The notes below the pieces were generated by a model that saw only the letters and a program-made list of their open reading frames with translations, searched no databases and was not told the DNA's origin. The translations under genes and the position numbers were made by a program. A stretch of 64,000 nt of DNA from Daphnia pulex (lineage: Eukaryota; Arthropoda; Branchiopoda; Diplostraca; Daphniidae): the NCBI RefSeq assembly GCF_021134715.1, contig NC_060020.1:3162001-3226000 (forward strand). The letters are read 5' to 3'. Shown in pieces: positions 53,097-62,368 of this stretch (position 1 is its first letter; each line of letters starts with the position of its first letter).

Positions 53097-53702
53097 TCAT
53101 TTGCAAGTGTGGATGGTCTTCTCCACCAAACAATTCTGACATTCCACTTGACAGCAGAGGATGAGTTTGCATTTGCACGGCGTCGAAACGGTCAGTCGGT
53201 GAACGTTGTAGCCGCGCCCGCAGCACAGGATTTCGCAATTCTCACCGCGCAGACACTGGCGATCCGTCGTGCCCGGACCTAGCGGATTGGCGACGCAGAA
53301 ATCCGGCGATCTCTGCTGGTAGATCAACTCTTTCCGGTCGATTCGATGATCGCCCGCGCTCGCGGAACTGCCACCGCCGCCGCCGCTGTTGCTGCTGCCC
53401 GTGTTCCGCGCCAGCGCAGCTACCGTCGCATCGTCCAGCTGGTCGGTGGCTTTTTTGGCCCGGCTCTGCGGAAGGATGCGGTTGCTCTCCTGGTTCTTCG
53501 ACGACGATGACGATGACACCGTCCTCAAATGGCTGGCGTTTTCGCGGATCTCGACGTTGACCTGAACGGCGTTGTCGTATCTGTTCTTGATGACGGCGGC
53601 CGTCTCGCTGAAAGCTGCCAGTTGATTCCAGCACGTCTTGACCGAACACGAACCACTGACGCCGTGGCATTTGCACGTCCGTTTCACCAACTGCTCGACC
53701 AC
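53097..53702 (-). CDS. Wnt9: Wnt9 exon 7 (lipidation motif, Ser/Gly insertion, C-terminal cysteines)
   Basis: This 606-nt terminal exon encodes residues 341-541 and a TGA stop at 53099-53097. It starts with VVEQLVKRTCKCHGVSGSC after an AATAAAG acceptor. Between the NRYDNAVQVNVE helix and ELIYQQRSPDFC lies a ~70-residue insertion with a six-serine run and a five-glycine run, where most Wnts have only 20-40 residues. All expected C-terminal cysteines are present. Confidence 0.93.
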   Translation of the reverse strand: MVEQLVKRTCKCHGVSGSCSVKTCWNQLAAFSETAAVIKNRYDNAVQVNVEIRENASHLRTVSSSSSSKNQESNRILPQSRAKKATDQLDDATVAALARNTGSSNSGGGGGSSASAGDHRIDRKELIYQQRSPDFCVANPLGPGTTDRQCLRGENCEILCCGRGYNVHRLTVSTPCKCKLILCCQVECQNCLVEKTIHTCK

Positions 53703-56700
53703 CTTTATTTTCCCCCCCAGCAGAAAACAAAAGAATTATTACAACATTGAATTTGATTAACTGAAAGATTATTGATGATTTCCGACAGTGTGCTGGGGGT
53801 TGGAATGATCGTTGACAAATTCTGGGAATGGTTCGACTCGAAATGCCACCCTCGATGCGCAGAAGAATTCAATTTTTTGTTTAGATTTTGACTACCTGAT
53901 GTTTATGCCTGGCCCCCAAATAAATGTCAATGAATGCTACCTGAATTCCTAAACAACAAACCTTGGCTGAATTTTGTTTTATTGACGTGGGATTTTTCGG
54001 AAACTCAAAATATTGGAAGACTCAAATAAAAACATGTGAAAATGACAAAACTCCATCATGGAACCGGCATCTTCAAACAGTCTCTGGGCGAATGGGTAGG
54101 GAAATGAAGGGAAAACCCCCCAACAATTGATCGTTCAATAAGATATTTGTGTGCGTACCTTCATGCCGACAGCATTGTTGTGACGATTGATACGCTGCCG
54201 TTGACTTTCAGTTTTGGTCTTCTTGCCGCCGGTTTGGCTTGATCCCTTATTGGTGGGATGAGACGGACCATTGGCGAGGAAATTGCCTCCGCCGCCGCCG
54301 GACTCGACCGACGACGCCTTTCGCATCCGACTGGAATGCGCCAAAGCTGTGTTGGATGTGATGGTTCGTCTCCATCTCCTTAGAGCTCGTGAAACAGCCT
54401 CCATCTCGGCGTGAATGTCGTCCTCCATTATGGGTTTGGGCTTTAAAGATAAATGACAATGATGATTAGGGGGTGTTATTGTGGCGGGATTCAGTGTTAA
54501 AGTAATTATCTGCGAATTTCGTGAAAAATTTAACTAATATCTTGATAGTGGTAGGGGGTAGTAGTAAAACTTGTTGATTCGAACTAGTTAATGCTCAGAA
54601 AAAAAAAACGAAATCGATCAGCGGATGTCGAGTGCTTGCGATCTTACTGCTTTTAGCGTTTTTGAGCAGTTTGAATTTGGGTTTGATTTTTAATTTCTAT
54701 CGATATTTTAAGATAGGTCTAATTAGAAGATTAATGTCGTCTGCTTCATTTTGTTTACAACTTTCGAATAGAATCAGAGACGAAGTTCAAGATTAAGATT
54801 ACAAAGAATACAAAACGACTTTTTTTTGGAAACGTACAGTATATGTAACTGCACGAAAAATGGCAGAACAAATAAAATTACATAAAGTGTGGTCGTTTTG
54901 TTAACTATGGTGTCGTGGCTCCTTATAGAATCGCTTAATACACACTTCATGCTGTTTGGCAGGTAAATAAAACTAAGAATTCAAATAGAATGATTATGGA
55001 AACTTAATTAGAAGAGAAATCTGTTTCAAATTTGGGGAATGGTAGTTCTTGACATTATCATATACCCCTGTTGATGCACAATGCATGGCAGTTTGTTTGC
55101 ACTACGTAACCTTTTTCTTCATTTGCATATTTTAGTCCAGATCCAGCCATCATAACTACAAGATATGCAATTTTTCTTTTGCTGTTATAGACAAGTCATC
55201 ACCAACAACAATCTCATCTTCGCTTGGGTAATGATTTTCGTTGCTTTTTTAACCTGCTGGATAATTAATTATGCATGACTTGCATAGCTGCAGTGTATTT
55301 GATGGAAACCTTGATCTATTACTATTTAGGGTTTACCCATTGTCTCATTTTCAACTTTTCCTAACATTTTGTTGTTTCTGACAATATTTTTCGTAACCCA
55401 TAATTTGTATTTTTAATTTTAGGTAAACAGCATCCCATTTGATTGTGAAACTACCGATGTCAACCGAGTTACGGGTCTCTTCTTCCCCTTTCTTCAAATG
55501 TCCTCGTGTACGCCCATGTGAATGTGGGTGTATTCACGAGGACACCCTTTTCCCTATGTGGTGGATTCAACTTTACTGCGGATGGAGCACTTGTGGGTGC
55601 CTGGCCGTATTTCCCAGGCTCAAAGGTAGGAAAATGAATCTCTTTTCTTCGTTTTCGACTATTTGATGGCGTTGATTATAAATCATAAGACAATGCGTGT
55701 ACGATTTTTCCTGAGTTAGGCGGTTGAATGGAACTGTTGCCATTTCTGTTTACTCATCCGTTAGGGTTCATTAAATAACTCATTTGTACAACGACTGCAG
55801 ATCAGGCCCTGTTTTGTACCTCACAATTTTTTTATGTGGGTAAACAATCAAATTCAAAAACATTTAAATTAAATCACTTCAAACAGAGTGCAACTAGAAA
55901 ATTCTCTCATCAAGAGGGACCTGCCGCCACACCGGCACCTCCTCATTAGAATCATCAAGTGCGGACTAGACTTTATAGACGCTTTCGATGCGGGCGATAT
56001 GAGTAGGATTTCTTCGAATCGATCTCGAAAAGTTCCAGTCGAAACTGGAAGTTGGGAAGTTGAAACTGGAACACAAAATCCGGAGACGTAAACAAACTAG
56101 ATCGTTACGACCAAAAAGTCACTGGGTACAAGGAAATCTCTAAGGGGTTTAATACTAACACAAAAATTCCTGCGACGGTTATGTGTTTTGAAAGAAAATA
56201 AACTCAATCATCCGATTTTTATCTCAAATACCAATTTGCTCGTTACTTGACGGGGCAGTGTCGACGCTGATAATTTTTCACATTCTAAGAGTTTTAAGGG
56301 CTCGACGAAAAAGTGGACTCACAGCTTTTTTCTTTTTGTTGAGTTTGCTGTCCTTATTGGCACCTAGGCGGGAGTTTGATTTCCCACCGCTACTGGATCG
56401 CGCCTTATCAATAGATCCCGAGTCCAGAAATTTCGTTGCAAATGTTCTGCCATAGGCGAGATTATCGCCGCAGCCGCCCCATCTCCAGGTCTGCCGTGTT
56501 TCCACTTCGTTGTCGGACTATAATCAATGAAATTTTAACGTTTATAACAGTTTTTGAGGCCGTCAGACCGTTATTATTATATTGAATAATCGTTATAATT
56601 ACATTGAATCATTATTCTGTTATAGGCCCACATCGTTGTCTTATACAGCCAGATGGGCTATATAAGCTTATTAAGGCTTATTAATTTCATTTTTTCCCAA

Positions 56701-59145
56701 TTCAATGTAATTTTAACGGGTCTGACGTCCTCCAATCGCAACAAACCTCGGCGCAGTGGCACTTGCGGAGTCGGCCGGCGGCACAAGCTCGGGCGACAGC
56801 GTGAGCGACGCCAGCCGCCGAGAAGGCGTACAGTGCCGCTGTTTCCTTGTACGCTTTATATAACGAAACAAGAAATCCAATCAGTCGAACATTTTAAGTG
56901 CGCGTGCAAAAGTGATGAGAGATGCAATATCTGACCTTTCTTCAGGGTCAGCATACGCGAGTGGCCGTGTGGTGTGCAGTTCCATCGTTCGTACTCGAAT
57001 TGCTGCTGACATGTGTACACGGACATGCGAATGGCTGTTTTTCAAGCCATCGAAAGAAAATGATATCCCCGCATAATCGCCTATTATTTGCAAGTGCCGA
57101 GAAAACTGAGCCAACTGACCTTCCAGGAGTGTTTCCGCAAGGCCGTCTCCTCCTTGGACGCACATTTGCTTCTGACGCGCAGTCAAGTGAAGTTGATCGC
57201 ACAGATCGGCCGACTGCTGGTGATTACCGGTTGGTTTGACTGTCATTCCGTTGCCACCGTTTGGCAAGTTAGACAATGACGGCCGATCGCTAACACTCCT
57301 GTTGGTCGATCGATTCCAGGCGGCGGCATCTCCCAGTAGACTCAGCGCTTCCGCCGACAGGGGAACCGGTGCGCTGATCCTAAATCGAATAATGGCAAAA
57401 GAAGAAGAAGAAGAATGAGAATCGTTGAAACAATTTGTCGTCGCCGCTTAGATCATTAACTCATATCTAAAATACACAGAATCGGTGGTCCTTTGATGGA
57501 GAGACCCGTGAACGATTCAAGTCCACCTTTTTTTTAAAGTGAAAAACGGCCGATTAAAAATGACTTGTGAGTAACCAAGATGGCCGTGAACCATGGTGGT
57601 GGGCAAAGGAGTCTACAGGAGAGGAGCTGTGGAAAGCCAATAAAATCATCCCCTCCCGGAGCGCGATGTGAAGCCCGCACAGCCAGCAACGTATACAACA
57701 GTAAATCTCTCGATAGCTGCGACTTATTTATCTAAACGAATCTGTGGCAACGGGCCGCTCTCTGCTATAGCTAGATACCCTCGGCGACAAGACCAGAACA
57801 GGCAAACAGCAAGCGACCAAAAAACTACCAACCGGGGTCGTAAAATTTCCGTTTGGCGAGAGGCGTCGAACTTTTATGGTCGGCCCAAACATCAACAACA
57901 GCTCGGAGACTATTTGGTGCTTGCTGCCGAGCTGCGCCATAGACTCCACGGTATAGCTTTCGCTGACGTACGAGGACTGCAACAAGGACCTCCAAAGACG
58001 TTCGACGCCCACAATCGACGAGTTGTGGCACTGAGGTGCGACTTTTCCGAGGAAAATTCCACACATGCGCCCAGTCGGATTCGTCACAGTTATACAGTAG
58101 TTATACTGAACTGGCATTCTCTGTGGGAACGTGAGTCAGATAAGAGCGACGGTAGCTTATCCGACTGTCAGTTATATTCGCTGTATATCATCTGCTATGT
58201 AATAATGCGGCCCTTATAAAAGGAACAAAATACAGCCGCTCTGCGTGCAATCGGATCTTTAGAGTTTTTTCAGGCAGTTTCGACACTTTCTCTTCAGAGA
58301 ATAAAAGAACGAAAATGTCTGAAGAAACAGACGTAAAAAAAGCGTTCGAAGAAACCAAAATAAAACTCTGTTTCTCTCGTAACTTGAATCGTTTAGTAAT
58401 CCTGGGTCCTTAAATGTTATTAGATTTGTCCTCAGAATAGATCGCGCATCAAGTCAGATAAATAATAATTTTAGTTCTGAGAATTTTTCCAGTAGCGATT
58501 CAGTTCAGGAAGATAGTTCAGGGTAAATTTACAGACATTTTACAACCATATTTTTTGTTAGGCTTATGAAATGTTTCCCTCATCTTCTAACCGCTTCTAC
58601 TTAAGCTGCGTTGTGGGGGATATGAAGATTCACAGCAGCGATTTTTCTCGTGTAAATATCTACTGCGATGTGATTGAATTCTTTTTTTTATAGGACGTTA
58701 TCAACGAGAGCTGCTATAAGTTACAGTATCATAAATCGACGGAAAGAATATTCTAATGATTTTTAAAAATTTAACGATTAACGGAAGAAATGCAATGCTC
58801 GCACGTAACACTTAACCTCTTGTTTTCTTCTCAATGTCAACTTCATTTTTTTCTCGATGTAACCATGAACAGTCTTAAACATAAGCTAAAATTATTGTTA
58901 ACTAGAAAATTGAAAGGACGTTTGGAAACCACAACAAAGTGAAGTGAACGTGCTGACCCTAGGTAAATTTTAATTCCTCAACTCAGAGTTACATGTTCGT
59001 ACTTGAACGCCATCAGTTTGATTCAGAAGCAATTAACGGGAATTTTTGAATTTTAGATGTTTTGTTACCCGAAAGCGGAGGATGACGAACCAGCAGTCAC
59101 CGTCTGTCGGTAGAAGATGAGGATGAAGAGCAATGAAGGCAGCAT
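53097..59145 (-). CDS. Wnt9: Wnt9-type secreted ligand (Drosophila Wnt4 orthologue group), seven exons, enlarged
   Basis: The coding join (minus) is 59145-59069, 57379-57120, 57034-56936, 56853-56747, 56517-56323, 54440-54159, 53702-53097, giving about 541 residues. All phases agree (2,1,1,0,0,0). Visible blocks are a signal peptide (1-18), CDQLHLTARQKQMC (86-99), GLAETLLEAIRMSVYTCQQQ (105-124), ERWNC (128-132), YKETAALYAFSAAG (from 147), WRWGGCGDNL (from about 192), HNNAVGMK (333-340), CKCHGVSGSC (350-359, expected acylated serine about 356), and CCGRGYN...CKCKLILCCQVEC...TIHTCK. CHGVSGSC, YKETAALYAFSAAG and ENCEILCCGRGYN without a D-G/C-D block favour Wnt9 over Wnt1/6/10, and the position upstream of Wnt1 in the same orientation agrees. 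Usual Wnt9 length is about 360. The excess lies in exons 5-6 (about 213-332) and exon 7 (about 393-462), both low complexity. The Wnt family is certain; subfamily and some junctions are inferred. Confidence 0.87.
54159..54440 (-). CDS. Wnt9: Wnt9 exon 6 (basic/Gly-rich insertion ending in HNNAVGMK)
   Basis: This 282-nt exon encodes residues 247-340. The last eight residues, HNNAVGMK, are the conserved Wnt HNNxxGxK block and run into exon 7 in phase 0 (donor AAG|GTACGC). The first ~85 residues (MEDDIHAEMEAVSRALRRW, then a Ser/Gly/Lys-rich stretch with GGGGG) have no counterpart in ordinary Wnts. The 5' acceptor (CTTTAAAG at 54441-54448) is the best in-frame choice but is not strong, so the left boundary is less certain than the donor. 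Confidence 0.78.
54600..55945 (+). mobile_element. Dispersed repeat family R1, copy D (inside Wnt9 intron 5)
   Basis: This copy is colinear with copy C: TTTTTGAGCAGTTTGAATTT and ATTTCTATCGATAT near the left end, GTCGTCTGCTTCATT, GGCAGGTAAATAAAACTAAG, TCATTTTCAACTTTTCC, the hairpin block at 55499-55544, ACGACTGCAGATCAGGCCC, and the terminal CTGCCGCCACACCGGCA. It carries an extra ~130 nt (about 54825-54955) shared only with copy B. It is antisense to the Wnt9 transcript and encodes no intact protein. Ends are approximate. Confidence 0.7.
55499..55544. repeat. 46-nt hairpin in R1 copy D
   Basis: Same outer 10-bp and inner 8-bp arms as 40582-40627, without substitution across the whole block. 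Confidence 0.9.
56323..56517 (-). CDS. Wnt9: Wnt9 exon 5
   Basis: This 195-nt exon encodes residues 182-246, SDNEVETRQTWRWGGCGDNL, then AYGRTFATKFLDSGSIDKA and a Ser/Lys-rich tail ending LNKKKKA. The acceptor is TTGATTATAG and the donor GTGAGT. The WRWGGCGDNL block is a hallmark Wnt segment. Downstream of FLDS the sequence departs from the usual short linker and begins the large insertion. Confidence 0.9.
56747..56853 (-). CDS. Wnt9: Wnt9 exon 4
   Basis: This 107-nt exon, too short for ORF scans, encodes residues 146-181, AYKETAALYAFSAAGVAHAV then ARACAAGRLRKCHCAE. The acceptor is TATATAAAG. The donor is GAG|GTTTGT, which is non-consensus at +3 and +4 but the only phase-compatible choice that joins CHCAE to SDNEVETRQTW in exon 5. 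Confidence 0.9.
56936..57034 (-). CDS. Wnt9: Wnt9 exon 3
   Basis: This 99-nt exon encodes residues 113-145, AIRMSVYTCQQQFEYERWNC then TPHGHSRMLTLKK. The acceptor is TTGAAAAACAG and the donor G|GTCAGA. It contains the conserved ERWNC motif, with both flanking codons split in phase 1. Confidence 0.92.
57120..57379 (-). CDS. Wnt9: Wnt9 exon 2
   Basis: This 260-nt exon encodes residues 26-112. ISAPVPLSAEALSLLGDAAA opens it, and it includes CDQLHLTARQKQMC and GLAETLLE. The acceptor TTCGATTTAG follows a pyrimidine tract of TTC repeats, and the donor is G|GTCAGT. The segment between the signal exon and CDQL (about 58 residues) is longer than in many Wnts and carries an NRS sequon. Confidence 0.9.
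57380..59068 (-). other. Wnt9 intron 1
   Basis: This 1.7 kb intron is bounded by GG|GTAACA and TTTAG. It contains an unusually GC-rich stretch (about 57670-58220) open on both strands, discussed under findings. No second signal-peptide exon was found. Confidence 0.7.
59069..59145 (-). CDS. Wnt9: Wnt9 exon 1 (signal peptide)
   Basis: This short exon encodes MLPSLLFILIFYRQTVTAGS then SSSAF plus two bases of Gly. It is a classic hydrophobic leader, and the split GG|G codon joins exon 2 to read AFGISAPVPL, like the FG motif after many Wnt leaders. The upstream frame is open as far as 59235 with in-frame ATGs at 59235 and 59229, so translation could start about 30 codons earlier. I prefer 59145 because it puts the leader at the extreme N-terminus. 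Confidence 0.8.
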
Positions 59146-61243
59146 CCGCCTACGATTAGAGCACTGACAGGAGTCGGATGGATGCGGAAACGGTGCGCAA
59201 TAGCCGGTCGACGAAAAGAAGCGGCCCATTGGCATCAACTGCAGGAAGAGAATGTCAGAATACTATAGCTGAAGCACGCCAAAATGTTTGATGGTCGGAT
59301 GAAGATCATCTCGGAAAATACCTTTCCTTCAACGCTGTCAGTGCTGCAGTGCGATCCTGGATGGAAGAATTTCTTGTCCGTCGATCGGTCTGACCTGGAC
59401 TCCACTATCCTGGCCGAGAGAGAGACGCGCAACATATATATATGTATGTGTGTGTGTAAGAGCATCGAGGGGTCGACTGCACATGTGGCAGCACGTCAAA
59501 GCTAGCTCATACCCCTCGGTAACCACTGACCCTCTCACGAGCTCCTTCTAGGAAGGTCCCAGACTCTCTCGGTATAAAAAAGCCATCCACCGCTCTCTAC
59601 ACCCACTAAACAAGACGGCCCACTCGTAATCTTTTTATATTCTCAAACTGTGAAAAAGAATGCAGCCGCGCCGAGCGTATATACAGGCAGCTGCATCGGC
59701 CTGAAACTTGGCCCCCCCAAGAAAAGCGAACGCCGCCAAAACAAGACGCAACTTCGCCAAACATCAATACCGAAAACGATTCAACAATCAGATCCAAAAG
59801 ATTATTCGGAACGGAAAAAAATTTCAAAAACGGAAAGGGCCTTTTTGTCATCGATCCAATTAGCAGAAAGCGCTGGTCTGTTTGACAGGAAACGTTAAAA
59901 AGCTCCCGGTTGGCCGCTAGTGTTTAGTTTATAAACGGTGGGAGGGGAGTCACACGGTTGAGTAAGAAACAAGAATCAAAGCGAAGGAGCCCACACACGT
60001 GATGAGATACAGGCGTTGTCTCGTTCCCAGCAGAACAAGCGCAAGAGAGAAGGAAGCCGCCCGCGCCCATCCACAGATCGTCGCTCAAGGATTGTCTCAA
60101 TCAGCATCTTTTTTCTTTCTTGTTCTGTTTTTGTTTGCCAGAAGACTGATGCTGCATGAGACGGATCGCGTTTCAATTTCCATAAGCTGTTGCCGGTGCA
60201 AAGTATATACGGCGCTACTTGTTGTATACGACACGGTAGTCTCTCTTTTTTCTATCCACCCTCTTCTCTTCTACACAGAAAAATTTCGCTTTCTCTTTTT
60301 TAGTTTCTTTTTTTTTTTACAGTCGACTAACTAAGGAGGACCGACCAGACATGCTAAAGTTTACAAACCGCTGGATATACAACCTTTCCCCAAAATAGAT
60401 TTCGTGGATATGCAACACACAACACGCTTCCGATTAGTTGTCAACAAGCTGGAGCAAAAATTATGATAGCAAATTATTCTGTTCAGATTCACCGTGATTC
60501 TCCTTTTAAAGAAAATGTTATCCTGTTCTTGCAAATGAGGTCGTCATCACAAATCAACTAGCGGCAAGGTTGTTTGCGGTGTATTTTTAAGTTATTGTTT
60601 TACTAATTTTAGTGACATGTCCTTGATAGTCTTCTCTAAATGGGAATGATGATTCACAACTCAGGGAACCTGTTAATTGGATGATTAATGCACATGTCGA
60701 GTTGGATACCCAATGTTTTCCTTCTGGGTTCATTAGGCGACACGCGCTAAAAATGGAATAGAAATAACATTCCTTGCAATCCAACACCTACATTTATCGA
60801 TGCAAATAGCCTGTGAGACACCACGCTGTCTATTTTAAACATCCATGTGATGCAAGGTTTCTTTTCACGAAGGGATATTCTCAATTTCTCCGTCTCCAGA
60901 CACTGCCACAAGTTCAGCGAAACTACATTTTTCTTATTAGTAAAAACAAACGTGATGACCAAAGGATCGCCGTAAAAAGAATCATTACCAAAAAAAGAAA
61001 GAATATATTACTTTCTGAAAAAGATAAAAACATTTTTACAGTAGAAGAGAAACGGTTTGGGAAGATCAGTCAAGTTGAAATATTTAAAAGATTCATAATA
61101 ATACCATTTCATAATAAAGAGGTGTAAAACGCACACACACAAAAAGATTATTAGACTTCCGTCGCTTGATTGACTACAGATTGTCCGTTTATGGATAAGA
61201 GTTTAGTTAGCTGAGATACCAGTACACAGTAGTTTTAAAATTG
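59146..61243. other. Region between Wnt9 start and BTB-ZF gene
   Basis: This 2.1 kb stretch should hold the Wnt9 promoter and 5' UTR, plus the BTB-ZF 3' UTR. A CTCTTCCTGCAG acceptor-like site lies at about 59238-59249 on the minus strand. TATA-like sequences occur on both strands near 59573-59580 (plus) and 59631-59639 (minus). Open frames around 60587-61127 on both strands resemble no known family. Confidence 0.6.
59631..59639 (-). promoter_or_regulatory. Candidate TATA box for Wnt9
   Basis: The minus strand reads TATAAAAAG about 490 nt upstream of the Wnt9 start codon. With the acceptor-like CTCTTCCTGCAG near 59238 it would allow a spliced or continuous 5' UTR. This is motif evidence only. 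Confidence 0.3.
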
Positions 61244-62368
61244 TTACTTTTTATCTTTAGATCTAAACGAACGGTCAGCAGTTTCTTTGAGAACATCGTC
61301 GGCAATGTTTGTAGTTTGGAGAACCATGTGTGCTTCTTCCAAAACCTTGAGACCTTGTTCAGCTTCAGATCGGCTCAAGTGATGTTCGTCAATGACGTGG
61401 TTCTCCCAGTCTCCTCGCGACGCCATAACAGTGCTGCACCACTTGCATGGTAACTTTGGACTCGTAGTGTGAATAGCTTTGATGTGACGTCTTCTGAAAC
61501 CCCAGGTAGCGTAAGCACGACAGCAGAAAGGGCAAGGATAGGGAGGAAACTGGATGTTGTTACAGGCAACCGCTGGAAAATTTCGGGGAAAAAAAAAATT
61601 TACTTTCGATTAAACATTTTGCAAAAATGTTATGACAATACCTTGGCTTGAATTAGAAATCATTTCAACAGAAGAGTTAACAGCTGATGGCATATTGGTT
61701 GACTTTGTAACTAAAGGGTCAACATCAATAACACCATGACTGCACTCATCCTCCTCTTTTCTGTCCAATACAACTAAGCTATCAGGTCTTTCATAAACTT
61801 CATCAGTGTAAATTGCACTGCCACATGTTTCCTCTTCACTTAATGGCTCTTCTTTAGGTGTAACCAAAAGAGGTTCAGCGTCATTATCTTTTGGTGATGA
61901 TGAGACTTTGGGCTTCTTCCTCTTGACAGGGCTGAAATCAGAACTTGGAAAATTCTGACTGAGACCAGTTTTCATTGGTTTGCTTAAGAGCTGATTTTCT
62001 AAATCAACTTCATTTTCTGCAATCCCAGCCAAACCCCTAATTTGCAACAAAGTTGCTGCTCGTAGAAGGTTGTTTAGTTGATCTTGTTCTATATTGACTT
62101 CTCCTTTGTAAATAAACTGTAGAATAGCTTCTAAAATATTTAGACTAATATCATGCAGAATTATTATTGGATGTCGGCAAGTATTATTTTTAAGCAAACT
62201 TTTAAATATCATACTGCAAGCACTCAAAACAACTTTGTGAGCTCGAATTTCTTGTCCTCCGCAAAACAGGGTCACATCACAAAAGGATTCTTCGTCCCAC
62301 AGAATCTCTAATGTCGTAGTTAAACTTGATTGAAAATTGTTCCACCTTAAACAAACTTGATTGTCCAT
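61244..62368 (-). CDS. BTB domain C2H2 zinc-finger protein, two exons
   Basis: The coding join (minus) is 62368-61642, 61572-61244, giving 351 residues and a TAA stop. The intron is 69 nt (CAAG|GTATTG, TTTTCCAG). The start MDNQVCLRWNNFQSSL and following FCDVTLFCGGQEIRAHKVVLSACS form an arthropod-type BTB domain of the tramtrack/bric-a-brac group (about 5-115), used for dimerisation. An acidic, Ser/Pro-rich linker with KRKKPK (probable nuclear signal) follows. Exon 2 carries two fingers: C256/C259/H272/H277 (CPFCCRAYATWGF...) and C285/C288/H301/H306 (CKWC...). It is presumably a nuclear DNA-binding regulator. I cannot name the orthologue, since many such paralogues exist. It is divergent from CPSF1. 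Confidence 0.92.

Larger units (their letters stand above)
54441..56322 (-). other. Wnt9 intron 5, mostly a repeat element
   Basis: This 1.9 kb intron, bounded by GCT|GTGAGT and a TTTAAAG acceptor, contains R1 copy D over roughly 54600-55945. The remaining few hundred bases show no coding content. Confidence 0.75.

Noticed and set aside
53242..53730. 162-codon minus-strand frame over Wnt9 exon 7
   Set aside because: It is a +1 shadow of the Wnt9 exon and lacks all Wnt cysteines.
61375..61569. Hydrophobic small protein frame over BTB-ZF exon 2
   Set aside because: It is an alternative frame of the zinc-finger exon, whose CX2C/HX4H spacing proves the other frame.
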